Source: Psychroserpens sp. Hel_I_66 (GTDB lineage Bacteria; Bacteroidota; Bacteroidia; Flavobacteriales; Flavobacteriaceae). From it: 64,000 nt of DNA. The stretch lies in assembly GCF_000799465.1 (NCBI RefSeq), contig NZ_JUGU01000001.1, positions 3,182,501 through 3,246,500 on the forward strand, written 5' to 3'. How positions within the stretch are numbered: the stretch's first letter is position 1; the number at the start of each line of letters is the position of its first letter. Made by a program: the position numbers and the translations under genes. Below the pieces are notes generated by a model. The model worked only from the letters and a program-made list of their open reading frames with translations. It did no database searches and was not told the DNA's origin. This document shows positions 58,465-64,000 of the stretch, piece after piece.

Positions 58465-59397
58465 ATGGATGAATTACATAAGTTTGACGATATCGTTAAG
58501 CAGATACAAGAGAAATACACAAAAATAGATCAAGACACCGATGATCACCTATATGGCTTGCTTTACAGCAAGCCTATTACGTATTGGGATTACATACAAA
58601 CCGATGCGTTGCTAAATCTTCAAATACAACGCACAACTCTTCCAGATGAAATGGTATTTATAGCATACCATCAAATTAATGAGCTCATATTTAAAATGAT
58701 CTTGTGGGAAATTGACCAGGTCGCTCAAAAAGAAGAACTTGATGTCGCTTTTTTTGAAAATAAAATAATGCGTGTTAGTAGATATTTTGATATGTTGACG
58801 ACCTCCTTCAATATTATGAGAGAAGGTATGGAAATTGAGCAATACATGAAATTTCGATATACATTGACACCTGCTAGCGGATTTCAAAGTGCGCAATACA
58901 GAATGATTGAGTTTGCATCTACAGAGCTCATCAACCTTATAGATTACAGGTTTAGAAAAACCATAGATAGAAATACGCCTTTCGAGCATGCCTTTGAGCA
59001 TTTATATTGGCAAGCTGCTGGAAAAGATTATAAGACAGGAAAAAAATCTACGCTCTTGGTTAATTTTGAAAAGCGCTACAAAGGAGATTTCATCCGTTTT
59101 ATGCAAACATATAACACAAAAAATCTTTGGTCTCGTTTTAAGGAACTACCACAAAAAGATCAAAAAAACGAAGATCTTATTAAGGCCATGCGTCATTTTG
59201 ATTATACAGTAAATATCACTTGGGTAATGGCACATTATAATGCTGCTAGACATTACATAGAAAGTGGTACAGGTGATGGTGAAGCAACAGGAGGGAGTGA
59301 CTGGAAAAAATATATGCATCCAAAATATCAAAAACGCATATTTTTTCCTGAACTTTGGAGTGAAGAAGAAATAACAAATTGGGGGGAAAATATCTAA
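58465..59397 (+). CDS. kynA: Tryptophan 2,3-dioxygenase
   Basis: 310 residues of the heme enzyme that opens the indole ring to N-formylkynurenine. The substrate-binding histidine lies in 'FIAYHQINELIFKMIL' (H69) and the C-terminal substrate loop is 'GTGDGEATGGSDWKKYM'. With hmgA and hppD it gives this segment three aromatic amino-acid dioxygenases. The next gene starts 11 bases later. Confidence 0.94.
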   Translation: MDELHKFDDIVKQIQEKYTKIDQDTDDHLYGLLYSKPITYWDYIQTDALLNLQIQRTTLPDEMVFIAYHQINELIFKMILWEIDQVAQKEELDVAFFENKIMRVSRYFDMLTTSFNIMREGMEIEQYMKFRYTLTPASGFQSAQYRMIEFASTELINLIDYRFRKTIDRNTPFEHAFEHLYWQAAGKDYKTGKKSTLLVNFEKRYKGDFIRFMQTYNTKNLWSRFKELPQKDQKNEDLIKAMRHFDYTVNITWVMAHYNAARHYIESGTGDGEATGGSDWKKYMHPKYQKRIFFPELWSEEEITNWGENI

Positions 59398-59408
59398 CAG
59401 ACTACTTA

Positions 59409-60695
59409 ATGCAACTAAAACAATTATTAATAGCAACCGTATTATTCATAGGAGTGTTTTCTTGTAAAGATGAAGAGAAAACAATAGCAGAACCTTTACC
59501 AGAAATTATAGAGCCAGAACCTATCAAGGAATTTGGTTTTGTTCTTGATGATTATATCGTAAAACGAGATACCATTAAAAGTGGAGATAGTTTTGGTGAA
59601 ATATTAGAACGCAATCACATTGGTTATCCGAGAATTTTCAATATTGCAGAAAAAGCAAAAGACAGTTTTGATATTAGAAACCTAAAAGCAGGCAAGCCTT
59701 ACACGCTGTTGTGCGCTAAAGATTCATTACAAACACCGCAGTGTTTCATCTATCAGCCAAATAGTATTGATTATGTCGTAATCAAATTTGCAGATTCTAT
59801 AATTGCTTATAATGAGAGAAAGCCTATAAGTATCGTTCAAAAAGAAGCATCGGGTATTGTAATGAATAATCTATCCGAAACTATGGAGCAACAAGGCTTG
59901 CCTTACACGCTTATAAATGACATGAGTGATATCTATGCATGGACAATTAACTTTTTCAAGCTCCAAAAAGGTGACCGATTTAAGATTGTTTACAACCAGC
60001 GTTTTATAGAAGACACTATTCCTGCAGGAATTCAAAGTATAGATGCAGCTTACTTTAAGCATAAAGACCAATCATTTTACGCCTTTAATTTTGAAGTAGA
60101 TAGTGTAAAGAATATTTCAGATTATTTTGATGAAAATGCTAAAAGTCTAAGGCGAACATTCTTAAAAGCACCAGTTCAATTTAGTAGAATTTCCTCGCGT
60201 TACAACCTCAATCGTCGTATTGCCTATTATGGTTACAAATTGAGACCTCACAAAGGAACCGATTTTGCAGCACCAATAGGAACACCCATTTTAGCAACCG
60301 CAAACGGAACAGTAGAAGAATCCACCAGACGAGGTGGAAACGGTAAATACGTAAAAATAAAGCACAGCCCAACGTATAGTACACAGTACCTGCACATGAA
60401 GAACCAAAACGTTAAAAAAGGACAATTTGTAAAACAAGGAGATGTCATTGGTTGGGTTGGTATGACAGGAAATACAGGTGGTCCGCACGTATGCTATCGC
60501 TTTTGGAAAAACGGAAAACAAGTAGACCCTTTCAAAGAAAAATTACCAGAAGCAGAGTCCATTCCAGATTCTTTAAAACCTAGATATACCGATTTTATCA
60601 AACCTCTAAAATCCCAACTTGATAACATTCAATTCAAAGATAATAAAATAGATATTCCTTCGGAAGAAGAAACACTTACCAGCAACATACAATAA
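59409..60695 (+). CDS. M23-family peptidoglycan DD-metallopeptidase lipoprotein
   Basis: 428 residues from the ATG at 59409; a TTG 30 bases earlier is in frame but lies in the TDO tail. The lipobox is 'VLFIGVFSCKDEE'. A low-similarity N-terminal domain (about 50-260) precedes the LytM/M23 domain (about 265-380) with zinc motifs 'RPHKGTDFAAP', 'QYLHMKNQ' and 'GGPHVCYRFWK'. It hydrolyses peptidoglycan cross-links. The stop overlaps the pgi start by one base. Confidence 0.93.
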   Translation: MQLKQLLIATVLFIGVFSCKDEEKTIAEPLPEIIEPEPIKEFGFVLDDYIVKRDTIKSGDSFGEILERNHIGYPRIFNIAEKAKDSFDIRNLKAGKPYTLLCAKDSLQTPQCFIYQPNSIDYVVIKFADSIIAYNERKPISIVQKEASGIVMNNLSETMEQQGLPYTLINDMSDIYAWTINFFKLQKGDRFKIVYNQRFIEDTIPAGIQSIDAAYFKHKDQSFYAFNFEVDSVKNISDYFDENAKSLRRTFLKAPVQFSRISSRYNLNRRIAYYGYKLRPHKGTDFAAPIGTPILATANGTVEESTRRGGNGKYVKIKHSPTYSTQYLHMKNQNVKKGQFVKQGDVIGWVGMTGNTGGPHVCYRFWKNGKQVDPFKEKLPEAESIPDSLKPRYTDFIKPLKSQLDNIQFKDNKIDIPSEEETLTSNIQ

Positions 60696-62341
60696 TGGCA
60701 TTAAAAACAGTCAACCCAACCAAAACAACTGCTTGGAGCAAATTACAAGCACATTTTAAAACCATAGAACACACACATTTAAAAGAGTTATTTGCCCAAC
60801 ATACCAATAGGGCAAATGAAATGACCATAAAATGGGAAGATTTTTATGTAGATTATTCTAAGCACAGAGTTTCTAATGAAACACTGGATTTGTTACTAGA
60901 ATTAGTAAACGAAGTTGATCTCAAAGATGCCATGAGCAAATATTTTGCAGGTGACGTCATAAATAAAACTGAAGGACGCGAAGTGTTACATACTGCATTA
61001 AGAAATCCCAAAGAAGCTAAGGTTTTGGTCAATGGAGAAAATGTAATGCCAGAAATTTTTGAAGTAAAATCAAAAATCGAAGCGTTTTCTAGTAAGATAA
61101 TTTCCGGAGCATTAAAAAGTTACAAAAACCAACCGTTTACAGATGTTGTAAATATTGGTATAGGAGGTTCAGATTTAGGTCCTGCAATGGTTGTTGACGC
61201 TTTGGCATTTTATAAGAATCAATTAAAAACGCATTTTGTAAGCAACGTTGATGGTGACCATGTTAATGAAGTAATTAAAAATTTAAATCCGGAAACAACC
61301 CTTTTTGTCATTGTCTCAAAGACGTTCACAACACAAGAAACCTTATCAAATGCCAATACCATTAGAGAATGGTTTTTAAACCATGCACCTCAAGAAGCAG
61401 TCTCAAAACACTTTGTTGCGGTCTCTACAAATATTGAAAAAGTGAAAGATTTCGGGATTGATGAAGATAATATTTTCCCTATGTGGAACTGGGTTGGAGG
61501 ACGTTTTTCTCTTTGGAGCGCAGTGGGTCTTTCAATCAGTTTAGCAGTCGGTTTTGATAATTTTGACAAGTTATTATTAGGCGCTCATAAAATGGATGAG
61601 CATTTTAAAAACGAGGATTTTGATAAAAATATACCCGTAATTTCAGCTCTTTTGAGTGTATGGTATAATAATTTTTTTAATGCTGAAAGTGAAGCTGTCA
61701 TTCCATATTCGCAATATTTAAACCAATTTGCAACTTACCTTCAGCAAGGTATTATGGAGAGCAACGGAAAAAGTATTGATAGAAATGGCGATAAGATCAA
61801 CTACCAAACAGGAACCATAATTTGGGGAGAACCAGGTACAAATTCGCAACATGCCTTTTTTCAATTGATTCATCAAGGGACAAAATTAATTCCTGCGGAA
61901 TTTATCGGTTTTGCAAAATCACTTCATGGCAATCAGGACCATCAAGATAAGCTCATGTCCAATTTCTTTGCCCAAACAGAAGCGTTGATGAACGGTAAAT
62001 CTGAAAAAACAGTAAAAGAAGAGTTGGTGGCGCAAGGAGTTTCCGAAGAACAAATAAAAGAACTTACCCCTTTTAAGGTTTTTGATGGCAATAAGCCAAC
62101 AACAACGTTTTTGATAGACAAATTAACACCAGAAAGCTTAGGTAAGTTAGTAGCAATGTACGAGCACAAAATTTTTGTTCAAGGTATTATCTGGAATATT
62201 TTTAGCTACGACCAATTTGGAGTAGAATTAGGAAAACAGCTCGCAAATACGATTTTAAAGGAGCTCAATGATGAAAATGTTATGAACAATCATGACGGTT
62301 CTACACAAAATCTCATAGATTACTACCAAAAAATGAAGTAA
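60695..62341 (+). CDS. pgi: Glucose-6-phosphate isomerase
   Basis: 548 residues. 'NIGIGGSDLGPAMVV', 'VSKTFTTQETLSNA', 'WNWVGGRFSLWSAVG' and 'HQGTKLIPAEFIGF' are the isomerase signatures. It interconverts glucose- and fructose-6-phosphate. It ends the DUF3108-kynA-M23-pgi unit; no clear terminator follows. One TTCCGAAG motif lies inside. Confidence 0.97.
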   Translation: MALKTVNPTKTTAWSKLQAHFKTIEHTHLKELFAQHTNRANEMTIKWEDFYVDYSKHRVSNETLDLLLELVNEVDLKDAMSKYFAGDVINKTEGREVLHTALRNPKEAKVLVNGENVMPEIFEVKSKIEAFSSKIISGALKSYKNQPFTDVVNIGIGGSDLGPAMVVDALAFYKNQLKTHFVSNVDGDHVNEVIKNLNPETTLFVIVSKTFTTQETLSNANTIREWFLNHAPQEAVSKHFVAVSTNIEKVKDFGIDEDNIFPMWNWVGGRFSLWSAVGLSISLAVGFDNFDKLLLGAHKMDEHFKNEDFDKNIPVISALLSVWYNNFFNAESEAVIPYSQYLNQFATYLQQGIMESNGKSIDRNGDKINYQTGTIIWGEPGTNSQHAFFQLIHQGTKLIPAEFIGFAKSLHGNQDHQDKLMSNFFAQTEALMNGKSEKTVKEELVAQGVSEEQIKELTPFKVFDGNKPTTTFLIDKLTPESLGKLVAMYEHKIFVQGIIWNIFSYDQFGVELGKQLANTILKELNDENVMNNHDGSTQNLIDYYQKMK

Positions 62342-62462
62342 TTAGTGTTGAATAGTTATCTCTTATTCAATATTTTAGTTTTATTATTTAAGAAAATTTT
62401 AAGTAAATTCATGTGTTATTAATTCTTAACATTATGGTAATATACTATCATTAATACAGACG

Positions 62463-62470
62463 TATTTTTG
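62463..62470 (+). promoter_or_regulatory. TAnnTTTG -7 box of the downstream TonB receptor
   Basis: TATTTTTG lies 34 bases upstream of the receptor ATG. No convincing -33 element is present. Confidence 0.5.
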
Positions 62471-62504
62471 CCGAAAATTAAAACTCTTTAATAAAACTTA
62501 AACA

Positions 62505-64000
62505 ATGAAAAAATTTTCAAAATGTTTATTGGTATTTGTAGTTTTTTTGTGCGCTACATTTGCATTTTCCCAAAGCACAGTATCTGGTAAAATTTTAGGA
62601 TCAGATATGAACGAACCTTTACCAGGAGCTAATATCGTGGAGAAAGGAACCTCAAATGGTACAACTACCAATTTTGACGGTGATTTTTCATTTACTACGA
62701 ATGCATCTTCTGGAGAATTGGTATTAACATTTGTTGGTTACAACTCTAAAACGATCTCTTTTTCTGGAGATCAAGATTTAGGTACAATTATGTTAACTTC
62801 AAGTGAAGTTGGTTTACAGGAAATTCAAATTATTGCATCTGTTGCAGTTGATAGAAAAACACCTGTCGCTGTATCTACAGTAAGAGCAGCAGAGATTGAA
62901 TTAAAATTGGGAACTCAGGAATTTCCTGAAATTCTAAAATCTACTCCAGGTGTTTACGCTACAAAAACTGGAGGTGGTTATGGTGATGGTGAAATAAGAC
63001 TTCGTGGTTTTAATTCTGAAAACGTTGCGGTAATGATCAACGGTGTACCTGTAAATGACATGGAAAACGGGCAAGTTTACTGGTCTAACTGGGCTGGTTT
63101 AGGTGATGTTACGAGCTCGATGCAAGTACAACGTGGACTTGGTGCTTCTAAAGTTGCTGTACCTTCTATTGGTGGTACAATTAATATTATCTCTAAAACG
63201 ACAGACGTTGAAGAAGGTGGAAACTTTTACACAACTATAGGTAATGACGGTTTTAGAAAGTTTGGTTTGACCTACTCAACTGGGTTGATGGAAAATGGTT
63301 TGGCAGCAACAGTGTCTGCAGCTAAAACAGATGGAGATGGTTATGTTGATGGCACACCATTTAACGCTGTTTCTTATTTTATTAATATTTCAAAAGAAAT
63401 TAATGATCAGCATAAATTATCATTTACTGCTTTTGGAGCTAAACAACGTCACGGTCAAAGACAAAACCCGCACTTGGTAGAAACTTTTAGAGCAAGTGAG
63501 AGAGGAAGAAAATACAACTCAGATTGGGGTTATAAGAACGGACAGCTTACAAGTGTAGAAGATAACTTTTACCATAAGCCACAAATTTCTTTAAACCATT
63601 ATTGGGATATTAGTGATAAAACAAGTTTATCCACTGCAGCTTATGTGTCTTTTGGCTCTGGTGGTGGAGGTGGATTTAGTGGAGTTAATAAATTCCGTTT
63701 TGATGATGATACTTATAGAATCGGTGTTTTAGGTCCTGTAGATCTTGATTTAATCGTAGATGAAAATGAAGCTTTAGGTGTTGAGGGTTCTGAAACCATT
63801 TTAAGAGCATCTCGTAATGATCATAAGTGGTACGGAGTACTTTCTACATTAAAAACTGATCTTACTGATGACATCGTGTTTTTAGGAGGTTTAGATTTTA
63901 GAGGTTATAAAGGAATTCACTTTACTGAATTAACAGATTTACTTGGAGGTCAGTACTTTTCTGATGACTCCGATGTAAACGACCCAACTAAAATGGCACA
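62505..64000 (+). CDS. TonB-dependent receptor (5' part, continues past the window)
   Basis: 498 residues are visible from the ATG at 62505. A signal peptide ('KCLLVFVVFLCATFAFSQ') precedes a CarboxypepD_reg-like domain (about 25-105, 'GSDMNEPLPGANIVEKGTSN'), a plug domain with 'EFPEILKSTPGVYATKTGG' and 'IRLRGFNSENVAVMINGVPV', and the first barrel strands. It is unrelated in substrate clues to the receptor at 19726-22476. The C-terminus and any SusD partner lie outside the window. Confidence 0.9.
   Translation, partial: MKKFSKCLLVFVVFLCATFAFSQSTVSGKILGSDMNEPLPGANIVEKGTSNGTTTNFDGDFSFTTNASSGELVLTFVGYNSKTISFSGDQDLGTIMLTSSEVGLQEIQIIASVAVDRKTPVAVSTVRAAEIELKLGTQEFPEILKSTPGVYATKTGGGYGDGEIRLRGFNSENVAVMINGVPVNDMENGQVYWSNWAGLGDVTSSMQVQRGLGASKVAVPSIGGTINIISKTTDVEEGGNFYTTIGNDGFRKFGLTYSTGLMENGLAATVSAAKTDGDGYVDGTPFNAVSYFINISKEINDQHKLSFTAFGAKQRHGQRQNPHLVETFRASERGRKYNSDWGYKNGQLTSVEDNFYHKPQISLNHYWDISDKTSLSTAAYVSFGSGGGGGFSGVNKFRFDDDTYRIGVLGPVDLDLIVDENEALGVEGSETILRASRNDHKWYGVLSTLKTDLTDDIVFLGGLDFRGYKGIHFTELTDLLGGQYFSDDSDVNDPTKMA

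Overview
The window looks like chromosomal DNA of a marine-type member of the Flavobacteriaceae (Bacteroidota). The evidence is low G+C, a protein with a type IX secretion sorting tail, TonB receptors with CarboxypepD_reg-like N-termini, a DUF4270 lipoprotein, a split atpDC pair, and several TAnnTTTG (Bacteroidota sigma-A) promoter boxes. I see no rRNA, tRNA, CRISPR array, transposase or prophage. Almost everything is ordinary core or niche metabolism.

Layout. 1-3274 (-): N-terminal part of a giant secreted multidomain adhesin-like protein. 3387-5322: recX, a small outer-membrane protein and a JmjC/cupin-like oxygenase. 5462-14521 (-): a biotin region (bioF, a DUF2007 protein, bioD, bioA, a beta-ketoacyl synthase and, past an NfeD/flotillin pair, bioB). 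14662-15957 (+): a DUF2975 membrane protein with a Cro-like regulator, then an orphan umuD. 16027-17886 (-): atpC and atpD. 18065-22476 (-): a TonB receptor with an SGNH lipoprotein. 22684-26993 (-): a half-length glycogen synthase, a DUF4270 lipoprotein and glmS. 27104-29276 (+): panC, panD and a flippase-like membrane protein. 29313-31723 (+): tandem alpha/beta-hydrolase paralogues. 31944-33524 (-): two exported ferritin-like proteins. 33868-39409 (+): radA and a 1281-residue T9SS cargo protein. 39493-45332 (+): two small exported proteins, ileS, a DksA-like protein and lspA. 45329-50223 (-): a PAS kinase/response regulator pair, then a RimK / retropepsin-like protease / AstE-like / 5-FTHF cyclo-ligase cluster. 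50340-54370 (+): uvrC and a patatin-type outer-membrane protein. 54551-62341 (+): homogentisate, hydroxyphenylpyruvate and tryptophan dioxygenases with a DUF3108 protein, an M23 peptidase and pgi. 62505-64000 (+): start of a second TonB receptor.

The most interesting signal is not a gene. The 8-mer TTCCGAAG, or its complement CTTCGGAA, occurs 33 times by my reading (about one per 1.9 kb, against 1-2 expected from base composition). It lies on both strands, in several reading frames and in intergenic gaps. It is dense in uvrC, ileS and bioA and absent from the adhesin and TonB receptor genes. This pattern resembles a DNA-uptake-type or protein-binding dispersed signal. Other structures of note are REP-like repeats read through in frame by biotin genes, a heptad repeat with inverted symmetry between atpD and atpC, an inverted repeat framing the -7 box of the DUF2975/regulator operon, and tandem hydrolases whose nucleophile serine is replaced by aspartate.
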